From: Scatosoma sp045645245
Lineage (GTDB): Bacteria; Bacillota; Clostridia; Christensenellales; Borkfalkiaceae
Assembly (NCBI GenBank): GCA_045645245.1
Contig: JAZRIK010000037.1
Coordinates: forward strand, 1 to 16,446
Direction: 5' to 3'
DNA: 16,446 nucleotides
Of this stretch, positions 6,667 to 12,448 are shown in pieces; the stretch's first letter is position 1; each line of letters starts with the position of its first letter. The position numbers and the translations under genes are program-made. The notes under the pieces were generated by a model. It did no database searches. It was given only the letters and a program-made list of their open reading frames with translations, and was not told where the DNA came from.

Positions 6667-7263
6667 TTATTCTCTCACGCCTTCAAACGGCAAATGCAAA
6701 TCCACGTACCCTTGTTCTGCTTTACAAAGCGGACACGTTTTCCAAGCTTTTGTGCCTACGTGCATATAACCGCATTCGCTGCACACCCAAAGCATCGGGT
6801 GTTCGCACTCGTATAACGTTCCGTTTTTCACGCTTTCGCACAAATACTGAAATACGATTTTGTGATGCTCTTCCACGTCCGCAATCATTTCAAAGAGTGC
6901 GGCAACGTCTTGAAATCCTTCTTTTTTCGCCACTTTCGCAAAGCTGGGATAGATTTCTTCCGATTCGCTCAATTCATCGTTTGCTGCAAAGCGCAATCCT
7001 TCGGCAAGCGTACCTGCGTGGAAAGGATAATCCGCCTCAAACGAGATGTTATCCCTGCTGCCTGCGTATTGCAAAATTTTATTAAAAAACTGCGTAGCGT
7101 GCACCGTTTCATTTTTGGCAATGGTGCGCACTGCGTCCGCAAGTGTTTTTAACTTTTCCTGCATAGCGAGCTTGGCAATCATTTGATAGCGCATACCCGC
7201 TTGGCATTCGCCTGCAAATGCGCGGGCAAGATTTTTATAAGTTTCCGTGTTTTCAAATTGCAT
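6667..7263 (-). CDS. rbr: Rubrerythrin
   Basis: The start is set at 7263 because an aggagg ribosome binding site (complement of 7270-7275) lies 6 nt upstream; an open extension to 7524 lacks support. The 198-aa product has the two-part rubrerythrin layout. A ferritin-like four-helix domain carries diiron ligands Glu19, the ExxH at Glu52/His55, Glu97/Glu103 in the NDELSESEE region, and the second ExxH at Glu131/His134. A C-terminal rubredoxin-like [Fe(SCys)4] domain has Cys161/Cys164 and Cys177/Cys180 (CSECGY...CPLC). Rubrerythrins reduce hydrogen peroxide with electrons from rubredoxin-type partners and protect anaerobes from oxygen, which fits an anaerobic host. The gene is divergent from trmL and precedes the small basic protein gene. 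No clear promoter was found in the 170-bp gap. The symbol is used in the family sense. Confidence 0.93.
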   Translation of the reverse strand: MQFENTETYKNLARAFAGECQAGMRYQMIAKLAMQEKLKTLADAVRTIAKNETVHATQFFNKILQYAGSRDNISFEADYPFHAGTLAEGLRFAANDELSESEEIYPSFAKVAKKEGFQDVAALFEMIADVEEHHKIVFQYLCESVKNGTLYECEHPMLWVCSECGYMHVGTKAWKTCPLCKAEQGYVDLHLPFEGVRE

Positions 7264-7368
7264 ATACTTCCTCCTAAAACGTCCAAAGTTGACGCCTTTC
7301 CTTTGTTTAGTATGCCCGCTTTTTCCGCTTCCATACCCTTCGGCTTTTGGAAAAGAGCGGTAAAACGC

Positions 7369-7397
7369 TTGCCAAAATACCACAAAAAGAGTACAAT
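7369..7397 (+). promoter_or_regulatory. Sigma-A-type promoter for trmL
   Basis: TTGCCA (7369-7374), 17-bp spacer, TACAAT (7392-7397), 38 bp upstream of the trmL start codon at 7435. Confidence 0.75.
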
Positions 7398-7434
7398 ATA
7401 TATAGATATAAAAATAGAAAAGGGAGCGAGAAAA

Positions 7435-7938
7435 ATGTTTAATATCGTGCTCGTAGAGCCGGAAATTCCACAAAACGCAGGCAATATCGCGCGCACTTGC
7501 GCGGCGACGGGTACGCGTTTGCATATGATAAGACCGCTTGGCTTTGAAGTAAGCGATAAATACTTAAAGCGCGCGGGGTTGGATTATTGGAATTTAGTGG
7601 AAATATTCTACTATGACAGTTTTTCAGAATTTTTAGAAAAGAACCCAAACGGCACAAAATATTTTTTCACAACCAAGGCGCAGCATCGTCACAGCGACGT
7701 GAGCTTTCAAGACGGCGATTTTTTGGTGTTTGGTAAAGAAACGCGCGGGCTGCCCGAAGAGCTTTTGCTGGAAAATAAAGAAACTTGTTTGCGTATTCCG
7801 ATGTTCGAAAAGGCGCGCTCGCTCAATTTAAGCAACTCGGTGGCGATTGCGCTGTACGAAGCGCTTCGTCAAACGAATTATCAAGGACTTTTGGAAACGG
7901 GCGAATTGCATCACCATAGCTGGAATGAAAAGGTGTAA
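7435..7938 (+). CDS. trmL: tRNA (cytidine/uridine-34 2'-O)-methyltransferase TrmL
   Basis: The start at 7435 is chosen because of the ribosome binding site agggag (7421-7426) and because the promoter at 7369-7397 excludes the longer open frame. The 167-aa length is typical of the minimal SPOUT methyltransferase TrmL (YibK/CspR). All three SPOUT motifs are present: motif 1 EPEIPQNAGNIARTCAATG (residues 8-26), motif 2 VFGKETRGLPEELL (98-111) and motif 3 IPMFEKARSLNLSNSVAIAL (121-140). The last two build the trefoil knot that binds S-adenosylmethionine. The enzyme acts as a dimer and methylates the ribose of the wobble nucleotide in certain tRNA-Leu species. It is divergent from rubrerythrin and followed closely by spoIIR, with no clear terminator between them. 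Confidence 0.95.
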   Translation: MFNIVLVEPEIPQNAGNIARTCAATGTRLHMIRPLGFEVSDKYLKRAGLDYWNLVEIFYYDSFSEFLEKNPNGTKYFFTTKAQHRHSDVSFQDGDFLVFGKETRGLPEELLLENKETCLRIPMFEKARSLNLSNSVAIALYEALRQTNYQGLLETGELHHHSWNEKV

Positions 7939-7962
7939 ATTTTATTACAAACCGCGTATAAT
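7934..7962 (+). promoter_or_regulatory. Possible promoter for spoIIR
   Basis: TATAAT at 7957-7962 with a weak TGTAAA at 7934-7939 (17-bp spacer) overlapping the trmL stop codon. In Bacillus subtilis spoIIR is a sigma-F target, so this vegetative-looking hit may be fortuitous. Confidence 0.4.
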
Positions 7963-8017
7963 TTCATAAAATACAGGCAATAACTTTCGTGTGAAACAAC
8001 ACGGAGGTTATTTTTTT

Positions 8018-8566
8018 ATGAACAAACGTTGCATAATTTTTTTCTTGTCTATCATAATAAGTGTAATGACGTGCGGAATTTTTGTCGGCTGTCAAGGCGC
8101 AAATTCTTTTCCTACCAAAACTCAAACGGAATATTTGCGCATTCATATCCGCGCCGATTCCAACGAAAAGGACGCGCAAACGGTAAAGTATGCCGTCCGC
8201 GATGAAGTGGTGGCATATTTAACGCCGCTGGTGGCAAATTATCCAACGCAAGCAGCCGCTTTACAGGGGCTTTCGTCTAGATTAAACGAAGTGGAACGGG
8301 TGGCAAACGGTACGCTGGCGCAACACGGATTTGAATATAAAGCGCGCGCATATATTCGGCGGGAGCAATTCCCCACGCGCGTTTACGAAGGGCTTACGCT
8401 GCCTGCCGGCGAGTACGACGCGCTGATTATCGAGCTTGGCAAAGGACAGGGGGATAACTGGTGGTGCGTAGTATATCCGCCCCTTTGCTTTGTTGCGCCC
8501 AGCGGGGGAAACGTAATTTATAAGAGTAAAATTTTAGAAATCATCAACCGTTGGAAAAACAGCTAA
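8018..8566 (+). CDS. spoIIR: Stage II sporulation protein R
   Basis: ATG 8018 is preferred over the in-frame GTG at 7991 because ggagg (8003-8007) lies 10 nt upstream of 8018. The 182-aa product begins with a signal sequence (residues 1-24) that ends FVGC, a weak lipobox, so it may be a lipoprotein. The body matches SpoIIR: LRIHIRADSNEKDAQTVKYA (40-59), RDEVVAYLTP (61-70), and the C-terminal block LPAGEYDALIIELGKGQGDN (128-147) with WWCVVYPPLCF (148-158). SpoIIR is made in the forespore under sigma-F, is exported to the intermembrane space, and activates the protease SpoIIGA that processes pro-sigma-E in the mother cell. Its presence supports an endospore-forming host. It is followed, 69 bp later, by sleB and ypeB. 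Confidence 0.92.
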   Translation: MNKRCIIFFLSIIISVMTCGIFVGCQGANSFPTKTQTEYLRIHIRADSNEKDAQTVKYAVRDEVVAYLTPLVANYPTQAAALQGLSSRLNEVERVANGTLAQHGFEYKARAYIRREQFPTRVYEGLTLPAGEYDALIIELGKGQGDNWWCVVYPPLCFVAPSGGNVIYKSKILEIINRWKNS

Positions 8567-8582
8567 AAAACGAAAACGAAGT

Positions 8583-8601
8583 GGGCAGGTATGCGACGAA
8601 A
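8583..8601 (+). repeat. Dispersed motif, copy B (between spoIIR and sleB)
   Basis: The core GGGCAGGTATGC at 8583-8594 continues as GACGAAACGCGTTTT. Copy A (6453-6471) shares the core and GACGAA, then CGTGTTTT. Other copies are at 10530-10548 and 16291-16309. This copy is intergenic and may form the 3' side of a weak hairpin. Confidence 0.65.
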
Positions 8602-8635
8602 CGCGTTTTGATGGGTACATACAGGAGGGAAAAGT

Positions 8636-9391
8636 ATGAAAAAATCAATCAAAAAAGCGATTTTGAGTGCTGCGATTGCAGGCGCGTTTACGTTGCCCGT
8701 TGCTGTGACGGCGGCAGTGCGCTCGGTGCATAACGCCGACACGATTTATATGCAAAACGAGCAAACGGCGGTATCAACTGCGGTTTTGCGGCAAGGCGCG
8801 AAGGGCGGCGAAGTAAAAGAAGTGCAACGCCGCTTAAAACAATGGGGATATTATAACGGAAGCGTGGACGGCGTATTTGGCGCGGGTACGCGAGCGGCTG
8901 TCATTGCATTCCAAAAAAAGAACGGACTGAAAGCGGACGGCGTAGTAGGCAAAGCCACTTATCAGGCGCTGGGTATGAACGATTCGTATCAAGCGTTGAA
9001 TAGCGGAACGCCGCAAACGGGCGGAATGAACGGGTTTTCCAGCTCGGAAGTGTATTTGCTTGCGCGGACGATTTACGCGGAAGGCAGGGGCGAGCCGTAC
9101 GTGGGACAAGTAGCGATCGGCGCGGTGGTATTGAACCGTGTTAGAAACCCGCAATTCCCCAACACCATTTCGGGCGTAGTGTATCAAAAACACGCATTCA
9201 CGGCGGTATCGGACGGGCAAATTAACTTAACGCCCAACGAAACGGCGATGAAAGCGGCGCGCGACGCCATCAACGGCTGGGACCCTTCGGGCGGTGCGAT
9301 TTATTATTATAATCCTGCCGTCGCGACGAGCTCGTGGATTTTTGGTCGCCCGACGATTACGGTCATCGGTAAACACGTTTTTGCGATATAA
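8636..9391 (+). CDS. sleB: Spore cortex-lytic enzyme SleB-like hydrolase
   Basis: A 251-aa protein with ribosome binding site aggagg (8623-8628) ahead of ATG 8636. Residues 1-27 are a signal peptide. Residues 51-113 form a peptidoglycan-binding domain of type 1 (GGEVKEVQRRLKQWGYYNG, then DGVFGAGTRAAVIAFQKKNG). Residues 137-251 form the Hydrolase_2 (cell-wall hydrolase SleB) domain, with the catalytic Glu expected in YAEGRGEP (Glu149) and the conserved VLNRVRNPQFPNTISGVVYQ and YYYNP segments. SleB is a lytic transglycosylase that degrades muramic-lactam cortex peptidoglycan during germination. The immediately following ypeB gene encodes its partner, and the pair forms an operon as in Bacillus. 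The length is slightly below typical SleB (about 260-305 aa). Confidence 0.93.
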   Translation: MKKSIKKAILSAAIAGAFTLPVAVTAAVRSVHNADTIYMQNEQTAVSTAVLRQGAKGGEVKEVQRRLKQWGYYNGSVDGVFGAGTRAAVIAFQKKNGLKADGVVGKATYQALGMNDSYQALNSGTPQTGGMNGFSSSEVYLLARTIYAEGRGEPYVGQVAIGAVVLNRVRNPQFPNTISGVVYQKHAFTAVSDGQINLTPNETAMKAARDAINGWDPSGGAIYYYNPAVATSSWIFGRPTITVIGKHVFAI

Positions 9392-9422
9392 TGCAAAGAG
9401 TGGCATTTAGATAGGAGGGAAT

Positions 9423-11258
9423 ATGAAAGAAAAGAAAACGAAAATCGCCGCCAACACGTCTTCGGGCGCGGAAAAGGTAGAAGTGGTGGAAAAAGAAATT
9501 AAAAAGAAAGCGGACAACGCTGCGAAAAAAACTGCCGAGCACGCGAAGGCAGTGGCGAAAAAAGCCAAGGACGAAAGTGAAAAAGCGGCTGAAAGAGTGG
9601 AAAAAGCCTTAAAGAAACAAGAAGAAAAGGCGCGCAAAAAAGCGGAAAGAGAACAACAAAAACGCGAACGCGAGCAACGCTTGGAAGAGCTTCGTCGCGA
9701 GCGTGCGCACGCAAGAGCAAACCAACTGCAAGCGCGCTCAAAAGAAAAGGCGCGTAAAAAAGCCGAGCGCGAAGAAAGAAGAAAACGCGCGTCGGAGCGC
9801 CGCAAGGAACACGGTCATAAACGCGACAACAACAGCGGTTGGATTGCCGCAGTGGTATCGCTTGGCGTAGTCACGCTCGGTTTAACGACGGCAGTCACGC
9901 TGGGCGCGATGGAAATGAATAAATTCAACGACGTTGCAAACGCGGCATATCGCAGCGCTACGTACGAGCTGGTGGGAATTATGGGTCACGTGGACGACGA
10001 CTTGGACAGAGTTCGTATTGCGGCAACGCCCGAGCAACAGAGTCGCATTTTAACCGACTTGTTGGTGCAAACGCGTTTGGCGGAGTTAGATCTTGAAAAG
10101 CTGCCGATGTCTCCTGATAAAGCCGGCAACGTCACGAAATTTATCAACGACGTTGGGGACGCTTGCGAGCGTATGCTTTCCAAGCTGCGTAATGGTGAAA
10201 AATTAAGCGAACGCGACGTGGCGCTTTTACAACGTTTTTACGAAATCAACCATTCGATGCGCGATAAGGTGGAGAATTTTGCCGACAATTTAAGCGATAA
10301 CGATATTACTTCGTTTATGAAAAAGGGCGAAGGTATGATCGCCGATACGATGCAAGAGCTGGAAAAACTCACGATGCCCGAAAACGGCGGAATGATGGAT
10401 AAAATGCGCAAAGCCGGCGAAGACGTCAAAGAAAAAATGGAAGACGCAGGCGAAAAAATGAAAGAAAAAATGAACGAAGCCGGCGATAAAATCCAAGACA
10501 AGATGGACGAGTGGAAAGATAAAATGGACGGGGCAGGTATGCAGCGAAATGAAAAAATGCCGCCTTTTGAACACCGTAGAGAAGCAAAAATAGACACCGC
10601 TGAAGCGGAAAAACTTTGCCATCAATATTTTGCCGATTATTCCATTCAACAATTCGATTGTATCGGTGAAACGGTATGTAAAGATTTTACGGCGTATAAC
10701 GTACAGGGCCACGACGACAAGGGTACGCTGTTGTTTGCGGAAATCGACAATCAAACGGGCGCGCTCGTTCGCTTCGACTATTTCGAAGATTGCAACCAAG
10801 AAACGTTCGATACCGAAAATGCGGAAACGATTGCAAAGCAATTTTTGCAAAAGCTTGGCTACGAAAATATGTCGGCAATGCGGTTTAGAGAAAACGGTAC
10901 GGATAACGATTTCACCTTCGTTTATACCGCCGACGACGTGGCGTTCTATCCCGATACCGTTCGCGTAAAGGTTTGCCGTACGCGCGGCGTTGTGACGGCG
11001 TTTGACGCAAGCAAATATATCAAAAACCACAAACAGCGCACCGCTCCTACCGCGAAAATCAGTCAAAAAACAGCGCAAGAAAAACTCCACGATGGGTTGG
11101 AAGTGCTTTCTTCCCGCTTAACGGTAGTGGAAACCTTGCGCGGCGAACGCACCGCATACGAGTTTATGTGCGGCTTCGGCGAAGAAAAATATTTGATTTA
11201 TACGGACGCGAATACAGGCGCGGAAATCTCTATTGTAAACTTGAAAAACGTCAACTAA
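9423..11258 (+). CDS. ypeB: Germination protein YpeB with unusual helical extensions
   Basis: Ribosome binding site aggaggg (9413-9419), 31 bp after sleB. The 611-aa product is longer than the roughly 450 residues usual for YpeB. Residues 1-138 are a highly charged Lys/Glu/Ala/Arg helix, including two copies of EKARKKAERE (68-77 and 108-117). A membrane segment spans about 139-163. YpeB-like helical text follows (YELVGIMGHVDDDLDRVRIA and LLQRFYEINHSMRDKVENFA). Residues 331-369 consist of 11-residue repeats (AGEDVKEKMED, AGEKMKEKMNE, AGDKIQDKMDE, WKDKMDG), and 370-376 are encoded by a copy of the dispersed motif. The C-terminal 220 residues carry PepSY-like repeats (AEKLCHQYFADYSI, TGALVRFDYF and TGAEISIVN). 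YpeB and SleB stabilise each other in the spore; YpeB is cleaved during germination. Identification rests on operon context and pattern recognition; the extensions are lineage-specific. Confidence 0.88.
   Translation: MKEKKTKIAANTSSGAEKVEVVEKEIKKKADNAAKKTAEHAKAVAKKAKDESEKAAERVEKALKKQEEKARKKAEREQQKREREQRLEELRRERAHARANQLQARSKEKARKKAEREERRKRASERRKEHGHKRDNNSGWIAAVVSLGVVTLGLTTAVTLGAMEMNKFNDVANAAYRSATYELVGIMGHVDDDLDRVRIAATPEQQSRILTDLLVQTRLAELDLEKLPMSPDKAGNVTKFINDVGDACERMLSKLRNGEKLSERDVALLQRFYEINHSMRDKVENFADNLSDNDITSFMKKGEGMIADTMQELEKLTMPENGGMMDKMRKAGEDVKEKMEDAGEKMKEKMNEAGDKIQDKMDEWKDKMDGAGMQRNEKMPPFEHRREAKIDTAEAEKLCHQYFADYSIQQFDCIGETVCKDFTAYNVQGHDDKGTLLFAEIDNQTGALVRFDYFEDCNQETFDTENAETIAKQFLQKLGYENMSAMRFRENGTDNDFTFVYTADDVAFYPDTVRVKVCRTRGVVTAFDASKYIKNHKQRTAPTAKISQKTAQEKLHDGLEVLSSRLTVVETLRGERTAYEFMCGFGEEKYLIYTDANTGAEISIVNLKNVN
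10530..10548 (+). repeat. Dispersed motif, copy C, inside ypeB
   Basis: GGGGCAGGTATGCAGCGAA lies in frame in ypeB and encodes Gly-Ala-Gly-Met-Gln-Arg directly after the last 11-residue repeat. It shares the 13-nt core GGGGCAGGTATGC with the copies at 6453 and 16309. Confidence 0.6.
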
Positions 11259-11275
11259 TCGCTCGTTTTTTGCTC

Positions 11276-11315
11276 AAAGACGGGGTTGCTCATCAAAGGC
11301 AACGCCGTCTTTTTT
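11276..11315 (+). terminator. Rho-independent terminator after ypeB
   Basis: AAAGACGG pairs with CCGTCTTT, continued after one mismatch by GTTGC with GCAAC (11276-11289 with 11299-11312), followed by further T residues. It ends the spoIIR-sleB-ypeB unit. Confidence 0.85.
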
Positions 11316-11345
11316 GATATTCTTTGGATTTTTTGTCAAAAACTC

Positions 11346-11374
11346 TTGACGAGCCGACAATCTCGTGTTATAAT
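11346..11374 (+). promoter_or_regulatory. Promoter of the Fur-family gene
   Basis: TTGACG (11346-11351), 17-bp spacer, TATAAT (11369-11374), 42 bp upstream of ATG 11416. Confidence 0.85.
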
Positions 11375-11379
11375 ATAAT

Positions 11380-11394
11380 CGATATTCAATCTCA
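11380..11394. promoter_or_regulatory. Fur-box-like candidate operator
   Basis: CGATATTCAATCTCA is a 7-1-7 arrangement that matches 11 of 15 positions of the classical TGATAATCATTATCA Fur box. It overlaps the expected transcription start of the Fur-family gene, as an autoregulatory site would. The match is partial and the region is AT-rich, so this is tentative. Confidence 0.35.
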
Positions 11395-11415
11395 TTAAGT
11401 AAAGGGGGATATAGA

Positions 11416-11808
11416 ATGCAAGAACGGCAAACGAAGCAAAAGCAGGTCATATACGACGCATTGACGACGCTCAATCATCCGACGGCGACGGAAGTGTATG
11501 CGTGGGTGCGCGAACGGCATCCGACGGTATCGCGCGCGACGGTTTTTCGCGTACTCGGCGGGTTTGCTGCGAGCGGACGAGCGCTGGAATTGCGTTTGGC
11601 AGGGAATGAAGTACGCTACGATTATCAAACGTTTTCGCATTGTCACGCGCGGTGTGTGGAATGCGGAAAGGTGGCGGACGTGGACGTAGCGGAGCTGAGC
11701 GCAGAGAATTTACAGGCGAAAGCGCACGATGGGTTTGCGTTGGACGGATATAAGATAGAGTTTTTCGGCAAATGCGAAGAATGCCACAAAGCGAAGTTGA
11801 GCGTATAG
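11416..11808 (+). CDS. Fur-family metal-dependent regulator (PerR/Fur-like)
   Basis: A 130-aa protein with ribosome binding site aaaggggg (11401-11408). The N-terminal two-thirds carry the Fur winged helix (HPTATEVYAWVRERHPTVSR, ATVFRVLGGFAASG). The C-terminal dimerisation domain has SHCHARCVECGKVADVDV, with metal-ligand histidines and a CxxC, and a second CxxC near the end (GKCEEC). The pair of CxxC motifs forms the structural zinc site found in Fur, PerR and Zur. Which metal or signal is sensed cannot be told from sequence alone; the compact size and the HxH-containing motif would suit PerR, whose regulon often includes rubrerythrin (located 4 kb upstream here). It has its own promoter with a possible Fur-box-like site and is followed by the tRNA-Gly unit. 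Confidence 0.88.
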   Translation: MQERQTKQKQVIYDALTTLNHPTATEVYAWVRERHPTVSRATVFRVLGGFAASGRALELRLAGNEVRYDYQTFSHCHARCVECGKVADVDVAELSAENLQAKAHDGFALDGYKIEFFGKCEECHKAKLSV

Positions 11809-11850
11809 CGCAAGTTTTTCAAGTATTAGCCAAAACAAAGCAAAAAACTG

Positions 11851-11879
11851 TTGACAAAGGAAGAGAAAAAAGATATAAT
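11851..11879 (+). promoter_or_regulatory. Consensus promoter of tRNA-Gly
   Basis: A perfect TTGACA (11851-11856), 17-bp spacer and perfect TATAAT (11874-11879), 28 bp upstream of the mature tRNA 5' end. Confidence 0.9.
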
Positions 11880-11881
11880 AA

Positions 11882-11905
11882 AAACGCTGAAAACAATCAG
11901 CGTTT
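11882..11905 (+). promoter_or_regulatory. Hairpin in the tRNA-Gly leader
   Basis: AAACGCTGA (11882-11890) pairs perfectly with TCAGCGTTT (11897-11905) over a 6-nt loop. It ends 2 nt before the mature 5' end of the tRNA and so would be part of the RNase P leader fragment. Its function is unknown. Confidence 0.6.
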
Positions 11906-11907
11906 AT

Positions 11908-11982
11908 GCAGGTGTCGCCTAGCGGTATGGCGGCAGCTTCCCAAGCTGTTCCCGGCGAGTTCGACCCCCGTCACCTGCTCCA
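11908..11982 (+). tRNA. tRNA-Gly (anticodon CCC)
   Basis: The 75-nt cloverleaf folds as acceptor GCAGGTG with CACCTGC, a D arm, an anticodon stem GCAGC/GCTGT with loop TTCCCAA (anticodon CCC at 11940-11942), and a T arm with GTTCGACCC. Discriminator U and CCA are encoded (11979-11982). The T stem contains one A-C mismatch next to its loop-proximal pair and one terminal G-U pair. CCC reads GGG glycine codons. It has a consensus promoter and its own terminator, so it is transcribed alone. Confidence 0.93.
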
Positions 11983-12019
11983 AAAACAAAGAGCACCCCT
12001 CGTGGGTGCTTTTGTTTTT
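11983..12019 (+). terminator. Rho-independent terminator after tRNA-Gly
   Basis: AGCACCC pairs with GGGTGCT, extended past a bulged G by nine A/C-T/G pairs, with T runs on the 3' side. It starts right after the encoded CCA. Confidence 0.88.
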
Positions 12020-12036
12020 GGAAATAAAACGAATAC

Positions 12037-12175
12037 TGACGAGAGTCGAGGGTGGAGCCGCGAGTGGGAACGAGCGCTTTGCCTTACGAACTTAGTCTTC
12101 CGTTTGCTTGTCAGGCAAAGGCGGCAATTGATAATTGCCGAGCGGGGCGCGCCGCCAAAGGCGCGACTCTCGTCA
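12037..12175. repeat. Structured element with perfect 12-bp inverted ends
   Basis: TGACGAGAGTCG at 12037-12048 and CGACTCTCGTCA at 12164-12175 are perfect inverted repeats about 140 bp apart. Inside are more stems: CTTTGCC with GGCAAAG (12077-12083 with 12114-12120), a perfect 8-bp hairpin CGGCAATT-GAT-AATTGCCG (12122-12140), and GCGCC with GGCGC (12149-12153 with 12160-12164). There is no convincing ORF. The layout suits a MITE-like or otherwise dispersed palindromic repeat, or a structured RNA. Part of the right arm also resembles the 3' end of tRNA-Gly (16 of 18 positions, 11962-11979 against 12164-12181). Confidence 0.6.
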
Positions 12176-12410
12176 CCTGCTTTTTATGTACTACTTTTGT
12201 TCCAACCAAGCACACTTCCACGACCTTGAATTTATAGGGGTATGGAAGTGTGTTTTGCTTTTTATCCCCTTTTCCCCTGCTGTATTAGTGGTAGCCGTAA
12301 ATACCATAAGAAGTCTTATCGTGTTTCGGGCTATAATCGGATAAATATCACCATTAAGCGAAAAATCAACCTTGAAAAGCAAGGGTTTTGTGGCTTTAAT
12401 AACTAAAAAT
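12176..12410. other. Gene-free stretch with hairpins
   Basis: No ORF with a ribosome binding site is found on either strand. A perfect 10-bp inverted repeat (CACACTTCCA, 12211-12220, with TGGAAGTGTG, 12243-12252) encloses a 22-nt loop and is followed by TTTTGCTTTTT, which may act as a terminator. A second, smaller hairpin lies near 12368-12387 (AACCTTG with CAAGG). The short open frames here look accidental. Confidence 0.5.
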
Positions 12411-12446
12411 ATAACAGCGTGGTAGTTAAAATCTCCACGCTGTTAT
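12401..12446 (-). terminator. Terminator of the minus-strand accessory operon
   Basis: A perfect 12-bp stem, 12411-12422 with 12435-12446. On the minus strand it is followed by an ATTTTTAG tail and lies 2 nt after the stop codon at 12449. Confidence 0.85.
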
Positions 12447-12448
12447 AA

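Noticed and set aside
6450..7085. A 211-codon plus-strand frame opposite rubrerythrin
   Set aside because: It is the antisense shadow of rubrerythrin and the small basic gene, with no ribosome binding site and low-complexity hydrophobic text.
7264..7524. N-terminal extension of rubrerythrin by 87 residues
   Set aside because: The extension overlaps the trmL promoter and coding start on the other strand, and a strong ribosome binding site marks the start at 7263.
8551..8733. A 60-codon frame between spoIIR and sleB
   Set aside because: It uses the sleB ribosome binding site region and start in the wrong frame, and has no signal of its own.
9625..9780. Direct DNA repeat in the ypeB 5' region as a separate repeat element
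   Set aside because: The similarity (EKARKKAERE coding units about 120 bp apart) is explained by an internal duplication in the charged helix of YpeB, so it is described under that gene.
12191..12382. Short open frames on both strands in the gap after the tRNA
   Set aside because: None has a ribosome binding site, all cross hairpins, and the translated text shows no protein-like pattern.
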